Below, in pieces: positions 1 to 5,561 of a DNA stretch of 5,561 nt. The stretch covers positions 1-5,561 of the forward strand of contig DCYM01000035.1 of assembly GCA_002331465.1 (NCBI GenBank). The letters are read 5' to 3'. The notes under the pieces were generated by a model. It made no database searches. It saw nothing but the letters and a program-made list of their open reading frames with translations, and was not told the origin of the DNA. The position numbers were made by a program, and so were the translations under genes. The number at the start of each line of letters is the position of its first letter. Position 1 is the stretch's first letter. The stretch is from Candidatus Neomicrothrix sp. UBA2110. Lineage in GTDB: Bacteria > Actinomycetota > Acidimicrobiia > Acidimicrobiales > Poriferisodalaceae.

Positions 1-1
1 G

Positions 2-742
2 GCGTTAACTAGTTTTGCGAACGGTTCGTTGTTCGGGGCCAGGTTTGGCGATGATCCACCGCGGGTCATTGCGTTGCATGGCTGGGGCCGCAACCACCGA
101 GATTTTGATCGTTGCCTAGACGGACTCAACGCGGTAAGTATCGACCTCCCGGGTTTTGGTGCATCTCCTGTTCCTTCTCAGGCAGGAGGTGCAGCGATGT
201 ACGCGGACCTCATCTCACCAATTTTGGATACATGTAAAACACCTGTGGTTGTAGTGGGGCACAGCTTCGGCGGTCGGGTTGCGGTCCATCTGACAGCGCG
301 CCGTCCCGCCGCCATCGGGGGTCTAGTACTTACCGGTGTTCCCCTGCTGTACCGCGCTCACCGAAAGGTGAATACTCCCCTGCGTTACCGGCTTGGTCGG
401 ATGTTGCATTCTTGGGGACTGGTTGGTGACAACTATCTAGAGCGTCTTCGAGGTCGGTACGGCAGCGCCGATTATCGAGCCGCTTCAGGAGTCATGCGCG
501 ACATATTGGTAACAGTGGTGAACGAATCGTACGAAAAACAGTTGCGGTCAATCTCCGCTCCCGTCGACTTGGTTTGGGGCGACGGCGACAACGCTGCACC
601 CCCCGAAATCGCGGCGCGAGCGGAGGCGCTTCTGACAGATGCGAGGCTCACGATCTTAGGTGGCGTCGATCATTTCGTTCCAAGCGCGGCTCCTGCTGCA
701 CTGCGCGAAGCAATCGACCGTCGTTTGGATGCTCTGGCATGA
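2..742 (+). CDS. Alpha/beta hydrolase, 5' end outside the window
   Basis: Serine-type hydrolase of the alpha/beta fold (MhpC-like group); the substrate cannot be read from sequence. The frame is open to the left edge, and the residues before the TTG at 29 (ALTSFANGS) look like normal protein. No ribosome binding site precedes that TTG, so I treat the gene as 5'-truncated, probably by few residues because the fold is almost complete. Counting from the TTG codon, it shows the oxyanion-hole motif HGWGR (17-21), the nucleophile elbow GHSFGG with Ser79 (codon 263-265), a likely acid Asp187 in GDGD (587-589), and His215 in VDHF (671-673), so the triad is complete. A basic cap region lies around 105-150. 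There is no signal peptide in the visible part, so it is probably cytoplasmic. Its stop overlaps the next ATG as ATGA, indicating translational coupling with the Mur ligase gene. A role in trimming or recycling an envelope precursor is inference from context only. Confidence 0.9.
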   Translation, partial: ALTSFANGSLFGARFGDDPPRVIALHGWGRNHRDFDRCLDGLNAVSIDLPGFGASPVPSQAGGAAMYADLISPILDTCKTPVVVVGHSFGGRVAVHLTARRPAAIGGLVLTGVPLLYRAHRKVNTPLRYRLGRMLHSWGLVGDNYLERLRGRYGSADYRAASGVMRDILVTVVNESYEKQLRSISAPVDLVWGDGDNAAPPEIAARAEALLTDARLTILGGVDHFVPSAAPAALREAIDRRLDALA

Positions 743-2259
743 ACTCCTCCGACTGGTATGTGCTTGTTTGCGTCGTTGGATCCATTACTTCGGGGGCACG
801 GTGGCTTCGCGTCGCACAACGCGAGCATTACCTACCATTTTCAACGACTCGTTTCGCTATTCGCTGGTGGGCGTTAGGGGTAGCTAACCCCGGCCTTGCC
901 ATCGTTGCGCTTGCAGCTGCGGCGTTAAGTTTTTGGTTCCCACCTATTTGTATGATCACTGCGCTGGCTGTGTGTATTGGGCCACTCGGCCTCGGTTTAC
1001 GGGGGCGAACCAGCCCCCTCGCCTGGACAAGGCGCCTGCGCGTAGTCGCTGTCACTGTGCTTTTCTTTACCGCAATCATTTCGCTGCTGTTTCGCCAGTT
1101 CGGTTTGGGACCGGTGGGCTGCGCCACCGTCGCTTTGATGACACCCGTCGTGATCGACGGGGTGCTCGCCATGTTGAAACCTGTCGAGGGCAGGCTTGCG
1201 CGTCGTTACGTAGCCCAGGCATCTCAAACCTTGAACCGCGTCGATCCCATACGGATCGCCGTGACAGGTTCTTACGGTAAGACCACTATCAAGGGCTATA
1301 CCAAGCACTTGGTATCAGGCACCTTCAGCGTCGTAGCGAGCCCTGCGAGCTTCAACAACAGCCCGGGCCTTTCTAGATCAGTTAACGAACATCTTGCTCA
1401 GGGCACCGAGGTTTTCATCGCCGAAATGGGCACCTACGGTCGGGGGGAAATCGCCGATTTAGTGAGTTGGATTAAGCCGTCAATCTCGGTACTGGCGTCA
1501 ATAGGTCCGGTTCATCTTGAGCGCTTCGGTGATCTCGACACGATCGTTGAAGCGAAAAGCGAAATCTTCTCAACCAGCCGAACAGCAATCGTGAATATCG
1601 ATGCTTATGGACTGGCCAGCGAAGCAGACCGACTCCAAGTTTCGGGTATAGATGTTTTGCGATGTTCGTCAAATGATCGAACTGCTGACATTGTCGTCCT
1701 CAAAGACAATCAACGTCTCGAGGTCATCGTGTCGGGCCGCCAAATTCTCGCTGGACTAGCAGTTGACGCGGCACCAACGAACGTCGCGTGCGCTGTGGCG
1801 GTAGCCGCGACTCTGGGAATACCTGACGAGGTGATTGCTCAACGTCTCGCCACTCTCCCCACTATCGAACATCGTCGGCAAGTCCTAGTAAGTCAATCTG
1901 GTGTGACAGTGATCGACGATACCTACAACAGCAACCCGGCCGGTGTGGCTGCAGCGTTGGAGACTTTGGGCGAACTTGACGCGCACAGAAAGGCAGTAGT
2001 CACGCCCGGCATGGTCGAGCTTGGGCATCGTCAAGTAGCAGAAAACCGGCGCTTCGGAGTTGATGCGAGTTTGGTTGCTGATGACTTAGTGATCGTGGGG
2101 CGGACTAACAAATCCGCCCTCATTAATGGTTCCAGAGACGGCAACGCTCGGGTTCATTTCGTTTCGCGTCGCGAGGACGCAGTGAAATGGGTTCGGGAAC
2201 ATCTCACGGCCGGGGACGCCGTTCTCTATGAGAATGATCTGCCTGATCACTACGCGTGA
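739..2259 (+). CDS. Membrane-anchored MurF-like Mur ligase
   Basis: ATP-dependent amide ligase of the Mur family, 506 residues, closest to MurF, which joins D-Ala-D-Ala to UDP-MurNAc-tripeptide. Roughly the first 150 residues are hydrophobic, with about four or five membrane segments (near 6-22, 44-66, 70-88, 101-118, 122-146). Housekeeping MurF lacks this domain. The catalytic part follows: P-loop TGSYGKTT (176-183), SFNNSPG (204-210), EMGTYGRGEI (229-238) in place of the usual EMGANHxGEI, SIGPVHLERFG (254-264), the AKSEI segment (272-276) whose Lys273 matches the carbamylated lysine of Mur ligases, IDDTYNSNP (392-400), and TPGMVELG (422-429). The protein ends in YENDLPDHY, an ending I associate with a MurF-like subfamily. 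I chose ATG 739 over the open frame reaching back to 574: ATG 739 forms ATGA with the upstream stop, and the extra 55 residues are Arg/Cys-rich and merely read the hydrolase gene out of frame. Being a second MurF acting at the membrane is inference; this could instead be the only MurF. Confidence 0.92.
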   Translation: MNSSDWYVLVCVVGSITSGARWLRVAQREHYLPFSTTRFAIRWWALGVANPGLAIVALAAAALSFWFPPICMITALAVCIGPLGLGLRGRTSPLAWTRRLRVVAVTVLFFTAIISLLFRQFGLGPVGCATVALMTPVVIDGVLAMLKPVEGRLARRYVAQASQTLNRVDPIRIAVTGSYGKTTIKGYTKHLVSGTFSVVASPASFNNSPGLSRSVNEHLAQGTEVFIAEMGTYGRGEIADLVSWIKPSISVLASIGPVHLERFGDLDTIVEAKSEIFSTSRTAIVNIDAYGLASEADRLQVSGIDVLRCSSNDRTADIVVLKDNQRLEVIVSGRQILAGLAVDAAPTNVACAVAVAATLGIPDEVIAQRLATLPTIEHRRQVLVSQSGVTVIDDTYNSNPAGVAAALETLGELDAHRKAVVTPGMVELGHRQVAENRRFGVDASLVADDLVIVGRTNKSALINGSRDGNARVHFVSRREDAVKWVREHLTAGDAVLYENDLPDHYA

Positions 2260-2279
2260 CCCTGGGGAAGGCGCTGGGC

Positions 2280-2284
2280 GGAGG
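2280..2284 (+). promoter_or_regulatory. Ribosome binding site favouring GTG 2289
   Basis: GGAGG lies inside the short direct repeat GAGGTGAGGTGAC, four bases before the in-frame GTG at 2289. It is the only strong Shine-Dalgarno match among the three possible ddl-like starts. The spacing is slightly short, so it supports this start without proving it. The site is in the gap after the Mur stop at 2259. Confidence 0.5.
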
Positions 2285-2288
2285 TGAG

Positions 2289-3434
2289 GTGACATCTCGC
2301 CGAGGGGCATCTACGGTTTCATCACAGATCATGAATCGTCCAGCAGTCTGCTTCGGCGGACCATCCCCAGAACACGACATTTCGATCCTCACCGGATTAC
2401 AAGCGGTCCGCGCCTTATCTGAGGCTGGCAACGACGTAGTGACGCTGTATTGGTCTAAAACCGGCAACTGGTTCGAGGTTCCTTCCGATGTGGAACCAAG
2501 CGAATTTGCCGATGGACTCCCAAGATCAGCGGACCCTGTCGTTCTTCGGCTTGGAGAAACCGGCGGGTTTTACCGGGTGGCTAAACGGGGGAAGCAAAGT
2601 CAACTCGAGATTAGTGCCGTGGTCGTCTGCTGCCACGGCGGACCTGGAGAAGATGGAAGTCTGCAGGCAATGTTTGATCTTGCCGGCGTTCGTTACACGG
2701 GCCCGAGCCAATCTGGGGCCGCTCTAGGCATGGACAAATTGGCTTTTTCTGGCGTGATGGAGGCAGCCGGTTTATCTAGTTTGCCCCTTCATCTTGTAAC
2801 CGACGATCTGCTTCTCAATGAGGTTGGACCATTTATTGTTAAGCCACGTTTTGGTGGTTCCTCTATAGGCATCGAAATTGTAGAAAATTTAGAAACAGCA
2901 AACGCTCTGACCCGAACCCAACCCTTACTACGCGAAGGTGCCGTCATTCAGCGATATTTGAGTGATGCGATCGATCTGAATATCTCCGTTCGGACTTACC
3001 CTGAAATCAGTCTGAGTGCCATCGAACGTCCTCTGCGTCCGGCAGATAACGGCATATACAGCTACGCCGACAAATATCTCAGTGGCTCTGAAGGAATGGC
3101 GAGTGCACCGCGGGAATTACCCGCGGAGTTACCAGCCCACGTGGAACGCCAGTTGCGAACGGTTGCTTCCCAGGTGATCGAGTTAGCGATGGTGCGATCA
3201 GTAGCTCGCATCGATTTCTTATGGAACCCTGACGGACTGTGGGTGAACGAAATCAATACAATTCCGGGGTCGCTGAGTTGGTATTTTTGGCATCAAGAGG
3301 GAATACCTTTTGCGCGACTCCTCACGGAAATGGTGCAAGAAGCTACCGAAAGCCCGGTCAAAGGCTTTCGCACTGACGGAGCTGATGGCTCCGCCCTGCG
3401 CGATGTCAGGGCAATAGCTCACAAGTTGGCTTAA
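2289..3434 (+). CDS. D-alanine-D-alanine ligase-like ATP-grasp enzyme
   Basis: Ddl family: ATP-dependent joining of two D-amino acids in the cytoplasm, normally giving the D-Ala-D-Ala that MurF uses. Counting from GTG 2289 (381 residues): N-terminal GGPSPEHDIS with the substrate Glu (23-32), HGGPGEDGS (116-124), ATP-grasp KPRFGGSSIG (185-194), the omega-loop Lys-Tyr in DKYLSG (261-266), ARID (306-309) and NEINTIPG (320-327). The loop Tyr, whose change to Phe is known to favour depsipeptide formation, is kept. After NTIPG the sequence is SLSWYF; the Ser-Leu pair that holds the second D-Ala carboxylate in E. coli DdlB appears as Tyr-Phe. The segment IQRYLSDAIDL also has Gln where an ATP-contacting Glu is usual. 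The start is uncertain. GTG 2289 has GGAGG four bases upstream; ATG 2331 (367 residues) best fits the usual Ddl N-terminus but has no ribosome binding site; GTG 2256 would overlap the Mur stop. An acceptor other than D-Ala is possible. Confidence 0.9.
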   Translation: MTSRRGASTVSSQIMNRPAVCFGGPSPEHDISILTGLQAVRALSEAGNDVVTLYWSKTGNWFEVPSDVEPSEFADGLPRSADPVVLRLGETGGFYRVAKRGKQSQLEISAVVVCCHGGPGEDGSLQAMFDLAGVRYTGPSQSGAALGMDKLAFSGVMEAAGLSSLPLHLVTDDLLLNEVGPFIVKPRFGGSSIGIEIVENLETANALTRTQPLLREGAVIQRYLSDAIDLNISVRTYPEISLSAIERPLRPADNGIYSYADKYLSGSEGMASAPRELPAELPAHVERQLRTVASQVIELAMVRSVARIDFLWNPDGLWVNEINTIPGSLSWYFWHQEGIPFARLLTEMVQEATESPVKGFRTDGADGSALRDVRAIAHKLA

Positions 3435-4375
3435 TGAAACGCTGCCTCGCGCTCTTGATAGTGCTGCTGTTCGGGGTTTCGTGTTCTTATCGCTCGATGT
3501 CGACTGACGAAATGGTGCGGCTCACGAGAAATCTGAGTCCGTCAGAAGAGCTTTGCGTGCAGGATCGTCTTGTGAAGGGATGGGGGCTCGACCTGGCTGA
3601 TTTAGCTGTAGATCTCAATCCTGAGGAAGAAATTGCCGTCGATATGGCCATCGAGTTGTGTCAGTTAGACCCTGGCGGATCCACTCAAGAGCCTTTGGTA
3701 TCCAATGACCAACCTCAAGTATCGGATCACCTTTTAGCTTCTCCAAAGATTTTTTCACCGACTGATCCGGCGCCGGGGAAGGATGCTTTGCTTGATGCCC
3801 TTTGGTCCGAATGTGGCGCCGGCGATCCCATTTCTTGTGATGATTTATTTTACTCAGCGCCTCGAGACAGCACCTACGAGCAGTTCGCATTCAGTTGCGG
3901 CGGGCGAGCAAACATGGACTGTTCCTTGCTACTAGGAATCGAACAACCTGAGGGCGCTCTCACTTCGCTGACTCCCCCACCAGGAGAAGATAAAGATCTT
4001 GACCGGTGGTGGGCCAGATGCGCCAACGGCAGCGCTCGCGCCTGTGGCGAGTTACGTCTAGTCGCGCCTAGCCAGTCGCTTTATTCCCAGTTCGGAACGA
4101 GTTGTGGAGCTAGAGGCACTAGCTATTGCACCCTGATTCTTGACGACGACGGCGAACCACCGACGCTTAGATCCTTGACACCAGACCAAACTCCCCCCGG
4201 TCAAGACGAGTTACTTGACCACCTGTGGGAGCTGTGCGGTGATCGCGACGCTCGAGCCTGTAAGGACCTTTCCAAGTTCGCCCCCATCGATAGTCTCTAT
4301 ATGCAGTTCGGTGTTTCGTGTGGAGGTAGAGCGGTAGCTCCGTGCCCTCGCTTATTTGCAGATCTAGAGCCTTGA
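3434..4375 (+). CDS. Secreted lipoprotein with three Cys-rich repeats
   Basis: 313-residue exported protein of unknown function. The N-terminus is a lipoprotein signal: basic MKR, a hydrophobic core, then GVSC with Cys17 as probable lipid anchor, placing the mature protein on the outer face of the membrane. Next comes an acidic, probably helical region with one Cys pair (41 and 76), then a Pro/Ser-rich linker (about 80-118). Three modules follow, at about 112-167, 181-236 and 253-308. Each has four cysteines with identical spacing C-x7-C-x19-C-x7-C (127/135/155/163, 196/204/224/232, 268/276/296/304), a Pro-Gly 12 residues before the first Cys, and Tyr-x-Gln-Phe before SCG(G/A)R. Similar ACxxLxxxxPxxSxYxxFgxsCGgR modules are, from memory, common in extracytoplasmic actinobacterial proteins. 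The even cysteine number suggests disulfides. Its ATG overlaps the ddl-like stop as TAATG and no ribosome binding site is visible, so translation is probably coupled. Operon membership hints at an envelope role; no enzyme motif is seen. Confidence 0.88.
   Translation: MKRCLALLIVLLFGVSCSYRSMSTDEMVRLTRNLSPSEELCVQDRLVKGWGLDLADLAVDLNPEEEIAVDMAIELCQLDPGGSTQEPLVSNDQPQVSDHLLASPKIFSPTDPAPGKDALLDALWSECGAGDPISCDDLFYSAPRDSTYEQFAFSCGGRANMDCSLLLGIEQPEGALTSLTPPPGEDKDLDRWWARCANGSARACGELRLVAPSQSLYSQFGTSCGARGTSYCTLILDDDGEPPTLRSLTPDQTPPGQDELLDHLWELCGDRDARACKDLSKFAPIDSLYMQFGVSCGGRAVAPCPRLFADLEP
3767..4357 (+). repeat. Three tandem protein-level Cys-rich modules
   Basis: Modules lie at about 3767-3934, 3974-4141 and 4190-4357, with repeat periods of 69 and 72 residues measured between first cysteines. 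The shared pattern is PG, then Leu/Trp-Trp, then C-x7-C, AP or SAP, S-x-Y-x-Q-F, SCG(G/A)R and a final Cys. The cysteine spacing is invariant while the other residues have diverged considerably. That fits an old internal duplication under structural constraint, not a recent DNA-level repeat. Confidence 0.85.
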
Positions 4376-4381
4376 GCGTCT

Positions 4382-4972
4382 CTAATCAGCTACTAGCGCG
4401 GCACGAAGAAATTCGATGATTTCCCGACGGGCTTTGACGAGCGAACGAAGATCTGGTTCAAGACCCAAGGCGCGCATCACCTCAGGTTCGGTAGCCACGC
4501 CGATTACAGCCGAGTAGACCGCTAGCAACAGCATGCGAGGCTCCAGACGTCGGAAACGACCAGCAATCATTTCCGCTTCAACGAAGCGCACCGCCTCGCC
4601 CAACATGACGCTCATCGCCGATGCCAATTCCCCAGAAGCCGATCCACCCTGTCTAGAAACCAACCTGACGAGCCCAAGCACTTCGGGTCGGCGCGCCGCT
4701 AACGAAAAGGTCGCCCGCACCAGGTCTTCAATTCGTTGAAATCCTCGGGCCTGTGACTTGGAAGCTCCCCCCAATGCAGAACCGAGTTCTTTGACCGCTA
4801 GCTCAATCGTTGCGTTCAGCAGATGTTCCTTGGATGAAAAGTGATAGAGGATGGCCTGCTTGGTGATTCCAAGCTCGCTGGCCAGCTCGTCAAGCGACGT
4901 TGAGTCATATCCCCGCAATCCAAAAGCAGCCAACGACGTGTCCAAGATGCGTTCGCGGGTTTGTGCGGGCAC
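4382..4972 (-). CDS. TetR/AcrR-family transcriptional regulator
   Basis: 196-residue one-component regulator, usually a dimeric repressor released by a small ligand. The N-terminal DNA-binding domain is typical: TRERILDTSLAAFGLRGYD (5-23), then the helix-turn-helix TSLDELASELGITKQAILYHF (about 25-45, recognition helix ITKQAILYHF) followed by SSKEHLL. Residues from about 55 on form the helical ligand-binding and dimerisation domain, which is not diagnostic for a ligand. The start is GTG at 4972-4970, the only usable start before an in-frame stop at 4984-4982; AGGA (4983-4980 on this strand) lies 7 bases upstream. It is divergent from the acyl-CoA-reductase-like gene, with a palindrome between them, so it probably represses that gene and itself, perhaps sensing an acyl-CoA or fatty acid (inference). 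It converges on the lipoprotein gene with 6 bases between stops. Confidence 0.95.
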   Translation of the reverse strand: MPAQTRERILDTSLAAFGLRGYDSTSLDELASELGITKQAILYHFSSKEHLLNATIELAVKELGSALGGASKSQARGFQRIEDLVRATFSLAARRPEVLGLVRLVSRQGGSASGELASAMSVMLGEAVRFVEAEMIAGRFRRLEPRMLLLAVYSAVIGVATEPEVMRALGLEPDLRSLVKARREIIEFLRAALVAD

Positions 4973-4979
4973 ATGACCA

Positions 4980-4983
4980 TCCT
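4980..4983 (-). promoter_or_regulatory. Ribosome binding site of the TetR gene
   Basis: AGGA on the - strand lies 7 bases before GTG 4972. It supports the GTG start and contrasts with the divergent gene, which has no such site. Confidence 0.5.
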
Positions 4984-5003
4984 AGAGTGAAACAAGACAT
5001 AGG

Positions 5004-5019
5004 CTTACCATTTGGTAAG
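5004..5019. promoter_or_regulatory. Palindromic operator, probably for the TetR protein
   Basis: CTTACCATTTGGTAAG is a perfect inverted repeat: 7-base arms (CTTACCA and TGGTAAG) around a central TT. It sits between divergent tetR and reductase genes, 31 bases from the TetR start codon and 21 from GTG 5041. Size and location suit a TetR dimer. Its left arm contains the proposed -35 element of the reductase promoter, so binding would block RNA polymerase. That this TetR is the binder is inference. Confidence 0.72.
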
Positions 5020-5033
5020 TTATCTGCTAGAAA
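5005..5033 (+). promoter_or_regulatory. Candidate promoter for the reductase gene
   Basis: TTACCA (5005-5010) and TAGAAA (5028-5033) each match 4 of 6 bases of the sigma-70-type -35 and -10 consensus and are exactly 17 bases apart. Transcription would then start at about 5040-5041, on the GTG itself, giving a leaderless mRNA. This agrees with the lack of a ribosome binding site before 5041. Matches of this strength occur by chance, so the support is the combination of spacing, overlap with the operator and position relative to the start codon. Confidence 0.4.
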
Positions 5034-5040
5034 TGTAGCT

Positions 5041-5561
5041 GTGATCAGCAAGTCCCTCTCGGGCAAGCGGATAGCGGTGACGGGGAGCACAGGGTTCCTT
5101 GGCACGGCTTTAGTAGAGCGCCTCTTGCGATCCGTGCCTAATTGCGAACTGGTTTTACTCGTCCGACCCGGCCGCCGAAACAGCGGCGAGCGGCGAGTTC
5201 AGAGGGAAATTTTCCGCAACGACGCCTTCGACAGCCTCCGCTCGCAGTGGGGTGACGATTTTGACGAGATTTGCCAACAACGCGTTTCAGTAATCGAGGG
5301 TGACGTCACGAGCGAAGACCTCGGCCTCGATCATGTCGGGCAGCAACTCTTCACGTCATGTGATGTGGTCATCCACTCTGCTGCAGCAGTCAGCTTTGAC
5401 AGCCCCCTTGACATCTCAATCGAAATTAATCTGCTTGGACCTAATCGAATCCTGAACCTTCTCAAAAGAGCGTCCGTGACGCCGCACATGATTTCAGTAT
5501 CAACTTGCTACGTGGCTGGAAATCGACGGGGTGCAGCGAACGAAGAATTTCTGGCCGGCAC
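5041..5561 (+). CDS. Fatty acyl-CoA reductase-like extended SDR, 3' end outside window
   Basis: NAD(P)-dependent oxidoreductase of the extended SDR type, resembling the N-terminal domain of fatty acyl-CoA reductases (male-sterility family), which reduce acyl-CoA to aldehyde or alcohol. The first 173 codons are present and open to the right edge. Visible are the cofactor fold KRIAVTGSTGFLG with TGxTGFLG (14-21), an Arg-containing second-strand end LLVRPG (39-44) suggesting NADPH preference, an acidic GDVT (87-90), VIHSAAAVSFDSPLD (110-124) and INLLGPNRIL (129-138), both characteristic of the family, and the Ser-containing STCYVAG (154-160). The catalytic YxxxK should lie beyond the window, so activity cannot be confirmed. 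GTG 5041 gives the usual N-terminus (SLSGKRIAVTG). The frame stays open upstream to GTG 4987, but that start would place the operator inside the coding region. The gene may encode a longer fusion with further lipid-enzyme domains, which cannot be seen here. It is probably controlled by the divergent TetR. Confidence 0.88.
   Translation, partial: MISKSLSGKRIAVTGSTGFLGTALVERLLRSVPNCELVLLVRPGRRNSGERRVQREIFRNDAFDSLRSQWGDDFDEICQQRVSVIEGDVTSEDLGLDHVGQQLFTSCDVVIHSAAAVSFDSPLDISIEINLLGPNRILNLLKRASVTPHMISVSTCYVAGNRRGAANEEFLAG

Noticed and set aside
574..738. Upstream extension of the Mur ligase reading frame
   Set aside because: It lies wholly inside the hydrolase gene and reads as Arg/Cys/Ser-rich out-of-frame sequence. 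ATG 739 gives a normal start coupled to the hydrolase stop.
828..1308. Minus-strand open frames opposite the membrane domain of the Mur ligase
   Set aside because: They are antisense shadows of a convincing gene, with low-complexity translations and no start context.
3377..3393. Hairpin CGGAGC-TGATG-GCTCCG near the end of the ddl-like gene
   Set aside because: The stem is only 6 bases, has no following T-run and is inside coding sequence before a coupled gene, so it is unlikely to be a terminator.
739..3434. Cyanophycin- or poly-glutamate-synthase-like system, from the Mur ligase plus ATP-grasp pairing
   Set aside because: The ATP-grasp protein has clear Ddl motifs (PEHD, HGGPGEDG, omega-loop KY) and the Mur part has MurF motifs (DDTYNSNP). 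They are separate genes, unlike fused cyanophycin synthetase.
2256..3434. Vancomycin-resistance-type D-Ala-D-Lac ligase
   Set aside because: The omega loop keeps the Lys-Tyr of ordinary Ddl enzymes, and no vanH-, vanX- or vanRS-like gene is nearby.
4987..5040. Alternative GTG 4987 start for the reductase
   Set aside because: The frame is open, but the extra 18 residues would be encoded by the operator and promoter region and do not resemble the family N-terminus. GTG 5041 fits better.
4905..5105. Minus-strand open frame spanning the divergent gap
   Set aside because: It overlaps the starts of two well-supported genes and the operator in another frame, and its translation shows no recognisable motif.

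Overview
The window reads as ordinary chromosomal DNA from an actinobacterium, most likely of the Acidimicrobiia or a relative. This is an inference from the protein flavour: the lipoprotein's Cys-rich modules, the pairing of a membrane-anchored MurF-like ligase with a Ddl-like ligase, a TetR/fatty acyl-CoA reductase pair, GTG starts and a possibly leaderless gene. Base composition looks mid-range in G+C by eye, lower than in many actinobacteria. I see no mobile element, CRISPR array, tRNA or rRNA, and no gene-free stretch longer than about 70 bases.

Left part (1-4375, + strand): four genes packed as an apparent operon that starts upstream of the window. They are an alpha/beta hydrolase (5' end cut off), a membrane-anchored MurF-type Mur ligase, a D-Ala-D-Ala-ligase-like ATP-grasp enzyme, and a secreted lipoprotein with three Cys-rich repeats. 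The hydrolase and Mur genes overlap as ATGA, and the ddl-like and lipoprotein genes overlap as TAATG. The Mur and ddl-like genes lie 29 bases apart or overlap, depending on which ddl start is used. The two ligases correspond to the two consecutive steps that make D-Ala-D-Ala and attach it to a UDP-muramyl peptide. Both differ from the textbook enzymes at diagnostic sites, and the Mur protein carries a membrane domain absent from housekeeping MurF. Together they suggest a paralogous peptide-ligation module at the inner face of the membrane, with a hydrolase and an exported Cys-rich lipoprotein in the same transcript. Its product cannot be read from the sequence.

Right part (4382-5561): a TetR-family repressor on the - strand converges on the operon with only 6 bases between stop codons. 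Divergent from it is a fatty acyl-CoA-reductase-like extended SDR that runs off the right edge. The 68-base gap between them holds a perfect 7+2+7 palindrome, probably the TetR operator. It overlaps the -35 element of a possible promoter for the reductase, which would give a leaderless GTG-initiated mRNA. This pair looks like a self-contained, lipid-responsive unit unrelated to the left operon.
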